The notes beneath the pieces are model-generated. The model saw nothing but the letters and a program-made list of their open reading frames with translations, had not been told where the DNA came from and searched no databases. DNA of 64,000 nucleotides from Delphinapterus leucas (taxonomy: Eukaryota; Chordata; Mammalia; Artiodactyla; Monodontidae), in NCBI RefSeq assembly GCF_002288925.2, contig NW_022098050.1:7577361-7641360 (forward strand), read 5' to 3'. The first letter of the stretch is position 1. Each line of letters opens with the position of its first letter. Shown here one piece after another: positions 1-11,233 of this stretch. A program made the translations under genes and the position numbers.

Positions 1-1014
1 CATCTGGGCACTACAAACCAGAAAAGCAACTGTTTTGCCTCCACAAAGAATGTATTTTTTTTTTAACAGCACACTTTCTAAAAGGACACTCCTTCTGCTG
101 CATTTTGATCTAACCTGATTTAATTTAAAGTTTGGAGATGGGGTCTGACCTTATCTATCAGTGGCTGAGCCGTTGTCTCATGGAAATACGGTTTGAAGTT
201 CATTAATAGAGTAGCCTGTATATTATAAGTTAGAAGCTCTGGGTTATCACTGATGCTTGCAATTGCTATGGAAACTGGGTTCATATGCACCTTTCAAAGA
301 GTCTGCTTTAAAACAGGAAAGAAAAAAGAAAGGAAAAAGAAGGCTCCTTGCAAGAATAAGATATTATTACCCAGCATGCATAGGCAGGTTCAGTGATGCA
401 AATATGCTCTGCCTACACAATGATAAAAACAATTTTTTATATTTTTAAGAGCTAATAATATATAACTTTATATTAGAGAACTGTGTTTATACTGGTGAGA
501 AAAAATGCCTAAGGCAGCTTTCCCCCCCTCAGCCCACCACCCCACACCCCTGCCACAAACACAGACACACACCAGCAATTTTCAGTTTTCCCCAGGCTTT
601 TTGCAGCCTGTATCCTTAAATCTTCCAAAAGCCCCTGCACACGCAGCTTCAGCTGCTAAAGCCCAAGCAGTGTGGACACTGGCAAAGAGCTCAGCCTCTT
701 CTACCCACACCCCATCGCCAACGAATGTGTATAAATGCTGCATCCTGTAGCTTATGGACTGACTTTTCTGTCTTAAAATGGTAGCACTAATTTGATCAAG
801 TTTCTTATCAAAGATTTCTGCGTGTATTCTTCCCTACATTTGGATTTTGGAGGTTCCATCCCTCATCTCTCTCCTTGCCCACATTTCTCCCTAATAATCG
901 TAATCATCGAAGTACGGTATTGTGTTGGGCAAACAATAGCGTGAGCGGTCATCAGAGCCCCTGGGGGAAAGTGTAGGCTGCTACCTGAGACTGGGGGACA
1001 GGGAGGCACACAGA
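1..1014. other. Unassigned sequence, no gene seen
   Basis: I recognise no exon, RNA gene or repeat here. The short open frames have low-complexity translations and no family resemblance. A C/A-rich stretch lies at about 525-570. Confidence 0.5.
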
Positions 1015-1331
1015 AGTGGTTCCTGGGGATTAGCAGACACCCTCTACTATATATAAAATAGATAACAATGACCCACTATATAGCATGGGGAACTATATTC
1101 AATATCCTGTAATAAACAGGATTTATTACAATATATTTATACATTTTATACAATATATTTATTTTATACAATATATTTATTACAATATCCTGTAATAAAC
1201 CATAATGGAAAATAATATATATATATTTAATTGAAGTATAGTATATAGTTATGTAACTGAATCACTTTGCTGTACACCAGAAACTAACACAGCATTGTAA
1301 ATCAACTATACTTCAATTTTAAAAAAAAGCA
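1015..1331 (+). mobile_element. L1 3'-UTR fragment (5'-truncated)
   Basis: The sequence follows the cetartiodactyl L1 3'-UTR also present near 19.9, 21.5, 49.2 and 50.0 kb: a GGGATTAGCAGA-like start, an ACTGAATCACTTTGCTGTAC block and a CTATACTTCAAT end before an A-run. A local AT-rich expansion at about 1110-1200 repeats the TGTAATAAA block in both orientations. I could not fix a target-site duplication. Confidence 0.75.
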
Positions 1332-1591
1332 GCGTCTCTTGAGTGGTGTGGTCCTACACGGGACATCACCTCACTCCCCTGTGAATCCTAAATCATCTTT
1401 CCAGCCACCTCATTTTGTCTGCATTTTCTCTTCCCCACTCCTCACTTCTGTCTCCACTTGCCAGCCTCTCGCCAAGGGGGGCCCTCCCCAAAGACCTGAT
1501 TTGTCACCAGGGTAGCAGAGGAGTGGCAGGACTCTTAGACCATTTGTAAAACAGACAGGAACTGGCTCAATGGCCCGAGAAAGCGACATAA

Positions 1592-1802
1592 TTTTTTTTT
1601 TTTTTTTTTTGCGGTACGCGGGCCTCTCACTGTTGTGGCCTCTCCCGTTGCGGAGCACAGGCTCCGGACGCGCAGGCTCAGCGGCCATGGCTCACGGGCC
1701 CAGGCGCTCCGCGGCATGTGGGATCTTCCCAGACCGCGGCACGAACCCGTGTCCCCTGCGTCGGCAGGCGGACTCTCGACCACTGCGCCATCAGGGAAGC
1801 CC
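1592..1802 (-). mobile_element. Young cetacean CHR SINE
   Basis: This is a complete tRNA-Glu-derived SINE in reverse orientation: the T-run (1592-1610) is the A-tail and the tRNA-like head ends GGGAAGCCC at 1802. The flanking AGCGACATA at about 1582-1590 and 1803-1811 is the target-site duplication. Several small open frames in it are by-products of the SINE sequence. Confidence 0.93.
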
Positions 1803-1811
1803 AGCGACATA

Positions 1812-2659
1812 AAATTTTAACACAGTAGAAAAATCCAAGAGGTTTATGGTATTGAATGCTGTCATTACTTTCTCAATATTTCCTACACACCTGGAGTCTT
1901 TCGTCCCCTTTTTTCTTTCCGTTCTCCTTTCCTTCTGTCACGCTCCAGCCTGACGTGCCTCTCCTGCTGCCACTCTCCTGGCCTTCCTCCACACCCCCTC
2001 CCCAGCCATCTGGAGGAATGAAGGGATGAGGTTATGCACCTCTCTCCCCGCAGCACATACCAGCACCCTCCCTGACCCAGGGTTTCAACAATGGCCCCAA
2101 TGTTCCAGAAAAGGACAATACAGCTGCATAAAGCATGAGCCAACAAAAGGAAGCATGGTTTACAGTTCACATTTTACATAACTGCTTCACTTCTGAGACA
2201 GAGTATCTACAATTCCTCATTCCAATAAGATAAAAACAAAACTCTCAGCATTGTCTAGTGGAAAAGGATTCTTCAAGAATGCAATGCAGAACCCTTTGTT
2301 ACTCCCCTCTATGTGTTCGTCTCTCTCTGTTTACCTCCCCACACGTGAATCCTGCTATGGTTTGCCCCCAGTCCCTTTTGTACTGCACTCCTCCCCAAGC
2401 CCAGCCAAGTGTGAGCTGGACCTCCTCTACTCCTGAACCAGATCAGGTCTCAAGGGCTAGGCTCCCTCTGTCCTCGCCTTCAGACAGGAGGACCTCACAA
2501 GAGACCAGAGCTCCTCTGAAGGCTGCTGCTCTCTCTGCAGGCATTTGGAAATCACTTCTTTGCTTTCAAGCAGTTACATGATCTAAACCAGGACTCATCC
2601 CTCTTTTAATACAGGCAGCCTCTTCCTCTTAAGGCTTCATAAATGATCATTTCAGAACC
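1812..2659. other. Unassigned sequence
   Basis: Mixed composition with a pyrimidine-rich part at about 1890-2000. Overlapping open frames at 2251-2581 have no recognisable domain, and I see no repeat family I can name. Confidence 0.45.
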
Positions 2660-2795
2660 ATACAGGTCTCCCCCACTGGACTCAGACCTCCTTAGGGGCA
2701 GAGGTTGTATTTCATTCATCTTTCTCTCCCTAGCCCCGGCTATTGCCTCTGACACGTGGCTGTACTTGGTAAATGTTTGTTCACCTGAAAGTGCA
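2660..2795 (+). mobile_element. L2/MIR 3'-end fragment
   Basis: The order of motifs (GACTCAGACCTCCTTAGGGGC, a T-rich block, a tract leading to TTGGTAAATGTTTGTT) matches the 3' end shared by L2 and CORE-SINE copies. Which of the two it is cannot be settled by eye. Confidence 0.5.
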
Positions 2796-3089
2796 ATTGA
2801 CAAATATGCTTTCACCCAGTGGCATCTTTGTGTGAGTGAATGTCTCAGGTTCCTGGCTGAGCACAGGCTCAGAATAGGGGATGGGAGGAAGTAGCAGGAG
2901 GACTTAGGGCTCGGGGCAGTGTGTCAGAGGGCACGGGCAGTTCCTAGGTTGGAGAACATTCTCCTTAGACCGGTTGTACTTCTCAGCTGTACAGAAAAAT
3001 AGCTCCTCCTACATTATCAGGACAGACGTGTGTGCTTAGGGGAGGGTGAGAGGGGGGCCTTCTATCACCATCAAGGACCTGCATTGAGC

Positions 3090-3350
3090 CAGTGTTGTAT
3101 GGTGGGGAAAAGACCATGCCTGAGTCAGCCAGACAGGCCTGGGTGTGAATCCTGATTCTACCACCTAGCAGCTATAGACTTGGGCCAATTACGTAATTTT
3201 AATTATTTGAAATTTTCTCATTTCTAAAACGGGCAAAATACTGTTTTAAAGGATCATTGGCATCATTCAATTTGATAAGGCTTTCAAAGCCCTGGTACCG
3301 AGTCTGACACATTGCATATACTCAATAAATGACAATTAGTAGTAGAGGCT
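3090..3350 (+). mobile_element. MIR SINE, near full length
   Basis: The copy has the MIR order: a GTGGGGAAAAG-like start, CCTGGGTGTGAATCCTGATTC (B-box region), a CTACCACCTAGCAGC block, a TTTCTCATTTCTAAAAC block and the CTCAATAAATGA end. The divergence fits an ancient mammalian insertion. Confidence 0.85.
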
Positions 3351-4229
3351 GTGGTAGTAGTATTGCTTTAATTATTTGGTTGGGTGGAGACGAGAACTCT
3401 TCTTTTCCTCATCATTTCTTCACTAAGATTTCGTGTCCTCTTGATGACAGTTCAGAGTTAATGACTCATTGAGAGCTAGTCCTGACTTTTAAAGCTAGTA
3501 AACTTAAACCTCCATTCTTCTTTTTTTTCCCCCTCGTTTTTTTTCCTCTCCTCCCTTCCCAACTCTTCACTTCTGGGTACCTCTTTCTCTCCTTTCATTT
3601 TTATAACCCCCCCCCCAGTCAATATGTATACCGTGTTCTTCATTTACTCTAAGGTGTGAAGGACTGATAAGTACTACAGTGTTAGTCCCAGGTGATATTT
3701 GCACAGAAAGAACAAAATCCTTTAAGTGAAAATATTAAGACGCTTTGAGTTCAGTGTTTGTCAAATTGAGGTTTTAATTTAAAGGAGCAAATTTAGTGGC
3801 TCTTACTATCATTTATTAAAATAATATCGTGCCTTATTACAACATGTTATTTAGTGTACTAATGTAGAGGGAAAAAATGGAAATAATTTCAAAGTCTAGG
3901 GGGAAAATGCATTTGCTTTGACCTTCAAGTGGAAGTTACTTTTTTTTAGCAATCCATTTATACCATTTTCTGTCCCAGGTTTTAAATAGCCAGCCTGGCT
4001 GAATTTAATTCTTAAAAATGAGTGAACAAATGGTAACATCAAAGGAGTTAAGCAGAGGAGGTGATGCTGATAAAAAGTTGAAACTGGAACTGAACATTTT
4101 CAGATTCCTTTTTTCCAAAGGAAAATCAAACAAATAATAAAGGTCCATTTTCTATGCATCCTAATGCCGTGTCACTTAATTAGGAAATCATGATGTGGAA
4201 AAAAATGTCTTTCTGGATTACATTTGACT
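3351..4229. other. Unassigned AT-rich sequence
   Basis: T/C-rich tracts at 3520-3620, including a C run at 3609-3617, then AT-rich sequence. No gene or nameable repeat is visible. Confidence 0.45.
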
Positions 4230-5370
4230 AGGGTACCAAAAGCACTATGAATAAAAGGAAAAACTGATAAACTGAACCACATCAAAACTAAAACCTTTTG
4301 CTCTGCAAAAGTATCTGTAAAAGGATAAGGTACAGATTGTGAAAAATTTGCAAATCAAAGAACTCTCAAAACTGAACAGTAAAATAATCAAAAAATGGGC
4401 AAAAAGCATTTCACAGAAGAGGATATACAGATTGCAAATAAGCACGTGGAAAGATGTTCCACATCATTAGCTATTAGCGAAAGGCAAAGTAAGACCTCAG
4501 GACACATTTATAAAAATGACCTAAATAAAAAATAGTGACAACACCAAATGCTGGTGAGGATGCAGAGAAACTGGAATGCTCACACATTGCTGGTGGGAAT
4601 GTAAAATGGCACAGTCACTCTGAAAAACATCTTGGCAGTTTCTTAAGAAACTGTAACTACCATGTGAGCCAGCAATTGCACTACTCGGTATTTATCCCAG
4701 AAAAGTGAAAACTTACGTTCACACAAAAACCTGTACATGAGTGTTCATAGGAGCTTCATTTGTAATACCCAAACCTGGAACTAGTCCATGTGTCCTTCAG
4801 TGGGTGAAAGGGTGAAAAAACCTGGTACATCCCAGAAGGTTACATGCTATATGATTTCATTTATAGAACATTCTTGAAATGACAAAATTATAGAAATGGA
4901 GAACACATGTGGCTATAAAAGGGCAACATGAGGGATTCTTGTGGTGATGGAATGTTCTGTATCTTTTATTTTTTTTATTTATTATTTTTTTTGCGGTACA
5001 CGGGCCTCTCACTGCTGTGGCCTCTCCCGTTGCGGAGCACAGGCTCCAGACGTGCAGGCCCAGCAGCCACGGCCCACGGGCCCAGCCGCTCCACGGCATG
5101 CGGGATCCTCCAGGTCCCGGGCACGAATCCGCATCCCCTGCATCGGCAGGCGGACTCTCAACCACTGCGCCACCAGGGAAGCCCAATGTTCTGTATCTTA
5201 ATTGTATTGACGTCAATATCCTGTTGTGACATTGTACTACCATTTTGCAATATGTTACCACTGGGGGAAACTGGATGAAGAGTACACAGCATCTCTGTGT
5301 ACTATTTCTCACAACAGCATGTGAACCCACAGTTATCTCAGTAAAAATTTCAATGAAAAAAATGGAAATA
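4230..5370 (+). mobile_element. Old L1 (L1M-type), 3' part of ORF2 and 3'-UTR
   Basis: The plus strand carries degraded L1 ORF2 C-terminal sequence, including TGGGCAAAAAGCATTTCACA and the GCACACATTGCTGGTGGGAATG block, followed by a 3'-UTR tract to an A-rich end. Many stops show it is dead. A young SINE interrupts it at 4966-5184. Confidence 0.75.
4966..5184 (-). mobile_element. Young cetacean CHR SINE inside old L1
   Basis: A reverse-oriented CHR SINE whose T-rich tail complement is broken by A residues. The 15-bp duplication AATGTTCTGTATCTT flanks it exactly at 4951-4965 and 5185-5199, which proves insertion into the older L1. Confidence 0.95.
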
Positions 5371-6503
5371 CACATAAAACCTTTGGGCTGACGTCTGTCT
5401 GTGTACATTCAGGAACTATGATCATGTCACTGGTTGCACAGGAGTCAGTTGTGAAAAAAAAACCTCAGTTCTCTAAAAGCTAATTAGGACAAATGATGAA
5501 CTCATAATAGCAAATTATTTAGCAGGCTGTAAACCAAAAAGGTGTAGAAATGTAGCAGTTGGATTCTTTTTCCTGACTATAGCACTTCTGCTATTCAATC
5601 TATTTTCTCCACATATTAAAAGCCTGAAGAGGCCATGATGGTTGAAATAGAAGTGACATTACTGCAACAAATAAAAGAATATTTGAGAGAACGAAGAGTT
5701 TCTAATATTTTGACAATCTATGATACTCCATAAAGCCTTGTGCTGTGTATGCCCCAGGAGGACTGAGGAAACAAAGCGTGGAGAGGGTAAGACAGGTCTA
5801 AGGAACCACTTAGATAATATTAGACTTTTACAAATAATTGATATCAAATCTGCCCATCTAGTGCACAAAAACAAAATAGACGTTGGCACCATTTTAACCT
5901 GATAATCCATGGAAAAAGGACTATTTTTTTATTGAGAAAGCATGCAATCATTTCCTTATAAACACTGAAAGCAAATAAAGGGAAAATTTAAAGGTAAAAT
6001 GTAACAATAACTCTTATAATATATCTCCTCTCAATTAAACAGGCCAATCACCCTAAAGACAAGTATTTTTCAGCCTGAATATTTATCAGACTACATAATC
6101 CACTGTACCAATTGCATTTAGATTTTGTAACAAAACCTTTTCTATAAAAGTTAGTACAGCTAGAAGTGAATATAAATCAGTCCCCCTTTAAACATTTAAC
6201 ACATCGAAAGCTATATGCTACGTACATTAACCAACAGTTTTCTCAAAGTAATGGGGCTTTAGACGAATATCAGAATTGGTATTTGTGGCAAAGAACCAGA
6301 CAGAATAGCAAGCAGGGATTTTTCCAGTTAACCTATTATCTTCTAAGTTTACCGTTTAATTATCGCAGTACAATTTAACTGATAAGTATTTCAGTACTTG
6401 AAGCATGAGCTCTACAGAACAAGAAGCCGCAGGTTATAGTAACAGGGTTTGGATCTGACAAACAACTGCAGCGTTGATCAAACGTTGTCTTCTCGTCGTT
6501 GAA
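5371..6503. other. Unassigned AT-rich sequence upstream of the pseudogene
   Basis: No coding or RNA gene and no identifiable repeat is seen. The part next to 6503 may include 3'-UTR-derived sequence of the adjacent retrocopy, because its open frame runs on to 6375 without an obvious family stop. Confidence 0.4.
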
Positions 6504-7056
6504 TGACTGGGTCTGCAGTTCCTCTTCGCTGGTGGGGCTGTCCTCTGATTCTTTCATGGTGGTAGTCTTGTCTTGGCTGGTGGCACGCCAACTTTCTTTG
6601 TTTTCGTCCTCAACCTCCTCACGTTGTAGATCTTTGGAAATCAGCTGTCTGGCCAATTTGATGTTCAGTCCTTGGTTGCAGTGAAGCTTCCTTTTCATTT
6701 CGAACTGACGCTGTTTCTCTGGTTTGTCCAGGAAGATTTTGCTGGTGTGTGCCCCATCCTTCTTCGGCTCCCGCACTGGATAGTTGAGCTCCGAGGTATC
6801 AGTGGTGGCTAATTTATTAGCTAAGCTGTCGAGGGTCATGGCTTCTTTAGTTTCGAAATCACTCTTTGCACCTCCTTCCCGTCCTCCTCCAGACCGAGCT
6901 GGCGAGCACCGGGCTCATTCATCTTCATGAAATCGCAGTTTCTGTACGCTGGGCGGTAGGTCGCCAGGAAGTTCGACTCATCCCACTTCTGGGACTTCCC
7001 GGCCCTGGTGTCACAAAGTCCAACGCGGGTGATGCCACAGTGGTCCCCGCCGCCAT
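6504..7056 (-). pseudogene. PPP1R2C: Protein phosphatase-1 inhibitor-2 family retrocopy, broken
   Basis: The PPP1R2 family inhibits protein phosphatase 1 through a KGILK-type motif near the N terminus and a helical KLHY region. On the minus strand one open frame (7001 down to about 6880) reads KSQKWDES, ATYRPAY and MNEPGA. A second frame (6839 down to 6504) reads EKQRQFEMKRKLHCNQGL, NIKLARQLISKDL and an acidic tail ending LQTQS. The LQTQS tail points to the intronless X-linked PPP1R2C rather than to PPP1R2. Breaks seen: a frameshift near 6840-6880 (the upstream frame ends in a stop at the ATGA overlap); a second frame change between the likely ATG at 7056-7054 and KSQKWDES; loss of the roughly 30-codon block that should hold HRPIKGILK; Y to C in KLHY; and no family stop after LQTQS. 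No intron is seen. A degraded paralogous retrocopy elsewhere in the genome remains possible. Confidence 0.85.
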
Positions 7057-7599
7057 CTGCGCCGCCGTCAACGCCTGGGGGGAGGGGGGAGGGGAGGCCA
7101 AGAGGACCTATGTTTTTGTTTGTTTGTTTAATAGTGTGAGATAGGAAATCTGCCTTCGTTGCACGTGAAACGGGGACGCACTGTCTTGTGAATTTCTCTG
7201 TCCCCTGTCTGTGTGCGGGCGGACAGTGTAAAACGTATTTCTCCCTGGGGGTCACAGGCCAAAGTTTCAAAGCCACTCCTTGGGGTGGAAAGATTGGAGG
7301 CCTAGGGGCTAGAGGACCCTTCCTACCCTGACCCTCGGTTAAAGGTCCCAATGCCCAGCCACTTACACTGGCTGGGAACTCCTCCCTCTGCCCCCCCACC
7401 CAATCCTCCATGATCACATATTGTTTCTTCTCCTATCCAGCCCTTCGCTACTGGCTTAAATATTTCAAGAAACTCCAGTTCTGCCGCCACCCTGATTCAA
7501 GTCACCACCATCTATGGTCGGGGTCACCGTCACAGCCTCTGAACTAGCCCTCACCCCCATCACCCCTCCTGCTGCCTTCCGACCTCTCATTCACCCTCT
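7057..7599. other. Unassigned sequence 5' of the PPP1R2-like pseudogene
   Basis: A G-rich stretch at 7076-7100 is followed by moderately GC-rich sequence. It may hold 5'-leader sequence of the retrocopy. The minus open frame extending to 7417 has no family resemblance beyond the pseudogene part. Confidence 0.4.
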
Positions 7600-8140
7600 A
7601 TTCAGTGTGGTCTTTTAAAAACGCCATCAAATCTTGTCGCATCTCTCTTTCAAACCCTTTAACGGCTGCCCATTTTCTTTCACATAAAGACCCAAATCCA
7701 GAAGAGGCAGAAAGCAGCTCTATGATGGGCTCCCCCCGCACCCCAGTTCTCCGCACCCTGCCTCTAGCTTTGTATGCTGGCCTTTCGGTTCCAGGAGCGC
7801 TCTCCTCCCTTCCTGTCCCAGAGTTTTTCCCTGGGTTCTTCCCACAGCCTGCAGTGCCCCTTCAGATTTCAGCTCAGTCATGACTGCCTTACAAGAGCCT
7901 GTTTCCTGACCTCCAAAGCAGATAGGGTGCTTTCATGGCCTCTCTTATTGTCCTTGACAGCGCTCGGAGTTGTGGCAATTATGTTTATTATCTGTGTACA
8001 CTAGATGGTCAATTCCAAGACACAGGGGAAGGTGTCTGTTTTTCTCAGGATTGTCTTCAGCTTCACAACATGATGCTGTAGCTGGCATATAGTAGGTATT
8101 ACCACAATATTTATGGAATGAAGAATAAATGATAGGTGAC
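7600..8140 (+). mobile_element. L2 LINE 3' portion
   Basis: Runs of the L2 3' consensus order are recognisable: a TTTAAAAACGCCATCAAATC start, CCTTTAACGGCTGCCCATT, a later TGCCTTACAAGAGCCTG block, and the GCATATAGTAGGTATTA end with an AATAAATGA terminus. Many substitutions show an ancient insertion. Confidence 0.75.
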
Positions 8141-9388
8141 AGGTAATTGGAAGACTGAGATTTGTGAGTGGAGAGAAGGGGGCTCCAGAGTTTTCACTGT
8201 CAGTTACAATTTGTTCAATCAGTCACATGAGAAAAACACCCCACATGTGGAAGTTGGGGACTGTCCCAAAGAGTGACTTCGGAACATTCTGTCTTTCACA
8301 GGCCTCATATTTCATAGGCAGTGACATTCTTCTCAAAGACAAAAAGGAAATTAAGATCCAGTTTCACATTTTACCCTCCAGGTAGCATTCACAAGAGGTT
8401 TTTTTTTCCCCCTTCTGTTAACATTTTGCTTCCTCTTCTCTCCCTCAGCGTCTTTCTACATTTTAGAACACAAAAGCAAAAGCATGAAAGAACCATAAAA
8501 CTTTTACAAGGGTCTTAAGTACCTTAAGTTCAAGTTGTCCTGTATTCTCCAAAGTCCTACTAACTTCAGGAGCTCTGCAATCACTTTAAAACTGTGTTAT
8601 TCTTCTCAGAAAAAGAATTTCCTGATACCAGTACTCTTTGAAAAAAGCTGTATTGTGTGGTAAGGGCTTTCAGGGATTCAAAAGCCGATCTTCAGGTCTA
8701 CAGGAAAACCCTCCGGTATGTGAGGGGGCAAAAAAACCAACTTTCATTATTCAGAAATACTCCAGGCCACTCTTTTCAAAAACCTGCCTGAAAGGCAGCA
8801 CAGACCCGCACAAACGCAATTGGTCTTGGCTGGCAGGCACAGTGGGTCTGTGCATGTTTAGCTGTAAACAGGATGTTGAGGGAGACGCTGAAAATCCAAA
8901 AGCAAAATCCAGTGCATTGGGATTTTGCTTTTCAGTGTACACAGCACCCACCCCACATACTGTGATCTGAATATACAAGCTGTTCAAGATAGAATGAGTC
9001 AGCCCTCCCGAAGTTCTTGAGTTTTCTGAAATGCAGTAACACATTGGCGGTTCATGCTAGGGCAAGAGTACCGTGATTGTGACCTTCTGACCTGGGCCAC
9101 AGACAAAATATTTTAAAGAAATCACCAGGTATTACAGATCTCAGTTGCACATTATTTAAAAGTAATCTCTTTCGCCTACCATTGGCTAATTATCTGCTTC
9201 ATGAAAGTTGCCCTAAGAAAAATCCAAATTTTGAGTTTTTACCATCAAGCTAAAAACTCTCAATCTAGTCAGCATTACCACAAGCCGAAAATTTAGAAAA
9301 GATCGGCACTCTTTCCAACATTCCTCTTTACACGATTCACTTGTTATTGCCCTAGGACAAGGGCTGAGCAGATAGGTCTGTGGTTCTA

Positions 9389-9389
<1 letters not shown>
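8141..9389. other. Unassigned sequence
   Basis: No gene, RNA or repeat family recognised. A 110-codon frame at 8638-8970 and an overlapping antisense frame at 8751-9044 have no conserved motif, and neither shows splice or promoter context. Confidence 0.45.

Positions 9390-9430
<41 letters not shown>
9390..9430. repeat. (CA)n microsatellite
   Basis: About 20 uninterrupted CA units. The valine/cysteine-rich open frame read across it on the minus strand is a repeat artefact. Confidence 0.97.
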
Positions 9431-9432
<2 letters not shown>

Positions 9433-10182
9433 GAGACTGACAAAAACTTTCCTAGTCAATGACACGTTATATGAAATTTAGATACAGACCTAGAAAGCCC
9501 TTCTTTCAACAAATATTTAGTGTGACCATTGACTGTATGTCCAGTAGGAGATTCTCTTGATTCTGAATGCACAAAAGTGAGGTTGTGCTTCAGTGGCCTT
9601 CAATGGGTTAATATTTGATAAATACATCTAAATATGCATGCTGTTCTGTCATCACAGTTTTAAAATACATTTAAAAAGTCACTGATATTTAAACTAACTG
9701 ATTGTTAAGCCTGACGGTAGGTCACTCCATGGTTTCATTTCTTCCACTAAGAATCATTTCCCTTCCATGCAGCCATTCTCCAAATGCGGTAAATACAGGA
9801 ATTGGTTCAAAAGGAGAACTAAGCCAGGAACCAGAAATTCTCAACCAAAGATTGGAACACCTAAGAAACCAAAAGCTACCATAAACAAGGAAGGTATCCC
9901 AGATGTCCTACTGGGTGCCATTGGTGAGAAATTAGTAAAACAATGAGAAGCAGTCAGCTTTTTTGGGACCAATCATGCTGCCAGAAGTGGAGATTAATAC
10001 TAGTTCAGCCATGTAGCATCTGAAGGTGTACATCAGTCCACCCAAGAATTGTCCACAGTACTTGGAGAATTATGTTGGATATTGTGTAATATAAAAATAA
10101 AAGTGCTATCTGGTTTTGAATCTATATTTCTCTCTCTCATATTCCAAACCCAAATTTCTGATATTCTATTAAATATCCCTGC
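9431..10182. other. Unassigned sequence
   Basis: AT-rich, with no recognisable gene or repeat. Confidence 0.45.
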
Positions 10183-10706
10183 CTTAGATTGGGTTCCCTT
10201 AGAAGCTGACCCTGAGACAAGGACTCGAGTGCAAGTAGTTTACTCAGGAGGAGATTTGCCGAAAATACTGGTAGGGGATGGGGGAAGTGAGACAGAGAAG
10301 GGCAAGAGGCAAAGGATGCATTGGAAAAGCAGTTCCTACTGTAGGCAACTAGAGCTTAATGCTCCTGAGAAACTCTAGAAGTCAATGTAGAAGAGTTACC
10401 CCCATGGCCTACCTCCACCCCACTGGCGAAGGAGCTAGAGTATATTTATATATCACTTGCTGCCATCTGGACTTCAGGCCTGCTGGGAGAGGGGAGGGGC
10501 ATGAATCCCTTGCACTCTGGATTCCTGGTGGAGCCTGGGGAGTGGATGGCCAACTTACTGATGCATGCAGACTCGTGTTGGCTTCTTTCCTTCCCTGTTT
10601 CACAAGCTCTCTCCTGCTATCCTGCCCCCTGGGATCACAGTCCCAAATGAAAGCCTTTTTCTCCGGCTCTGCTTTTGCAGGAGGAACCCAAACTAAGAGA
10701 AGGATT
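10183..10706 (+). repeat. Unnamed interspersed repeat with inverted ends
   Basis: The left end reads TTAGATTGGGTTCCCTTAG and the right end GAGGAACCCAAACTAAGAG, so the termini form an imperfect inverted repeat of about 14 bp. Both ends carry a motif common to an old LTR-like mammalian repeat (CTGAGACAAGGACT inside the left end, GCTCTGCTTTTGCAG inside the right). A second right end of this type lies near 35476. I cannot name the family. Confidence 0.5.
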
Positions 10707-10914
10707 GTGTACTTCATCGTTAATTCCTAAACAATCATTGGCACATGTCCATATTCTGCGGCAGATGTCCATATTTCTGCAAAGTGGGTGAATGAACTGA
10801 GGGAAGTGAACAAAAATCTTTTGAAAGGAAGAGCCTGGAAATACGGGTAGGTCTAGAGAAGTTCAGTGAGACGATGGTTTTCCATCTTTTTCATTGTAAG
10901 TTTTAAAGCGGTAA
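10707..10914. other. Unassigned sequence
   Basis: A short tandem echo (TGTCCATATTCTGC and TGTCCATATTTCTGC at about 10747-10780) is the only structure seen. Confidence 0.4.
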
Positions 10915-11233
10915 TTTTTTTTAAAAATTATTTATTCATTTATTTTTGGCTGTGTTGGGTCTTCGTTGCTGTGCACGGGCTTTCTCTAGTTGTGGCGAGC
11001 GGGGGCTACTCTTTTGTTGTGGTGCGCAGGCTTCTCATTGTGGTGGCTTCTCCTGTTGTGGAGCACGGGCTCTAGGCTAGCAGGCTTCAGTAGTTGCGGC
11101 ACGCGGGCTCAGTAGTTGTGGCGCACGGGCTTCGTTGCTCCGCGGCATGTGGGATCTTCCCAGACCAGGGCTCGAACCCGTGTTCCCTGCATTGGCAGGT
11201 GGATTCTTAACCACTGCACCACCAGGGAAGCCC
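10915..11233 (-). mobile_element. Older CHR SINE (about 300-bp subtype)
   Basis: Reverse-oriented CHR copy with the longer internal region (a TGGCTGTGTTGGGTCTTCG start, several GTGGCGCACGGGC-type repeats) and the GGGAAGCCC head at the right. It is more diverged than the ~210-bp copies. No clear target duplication is visible. Confidence 0.85.

Noticed and set aside
1570..1820. Open frames of 60-95 codons on both strands with [22 protein letters not shown] translations, here and at each CHR SINE (4928, 13190, 16642, 27432, 29262, 51654, 54925, 58448)
   Set aside because: They are translations of the same GC-rich SINE in different frames and orientations, so the similarity reflects the repeat and not a gene family.
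6836..7417. A 193-codon minus-strand protein
   Set aside because: Only its last ~55 residues belong to the PPP1R2-like pseudogene; the upstream part is read through non-homologous sequence.
8638..8970. A possible small gene of 110 codons
   Set aside because: No family motif, no splice or promoter context, and a similar-length antisense frame overlaps it.
10049..10730. Two overlapping frames of 109 and 123 codons
   Set aside because: They cover the interspersed repeat at 10183-10706 and have no conserved motif.
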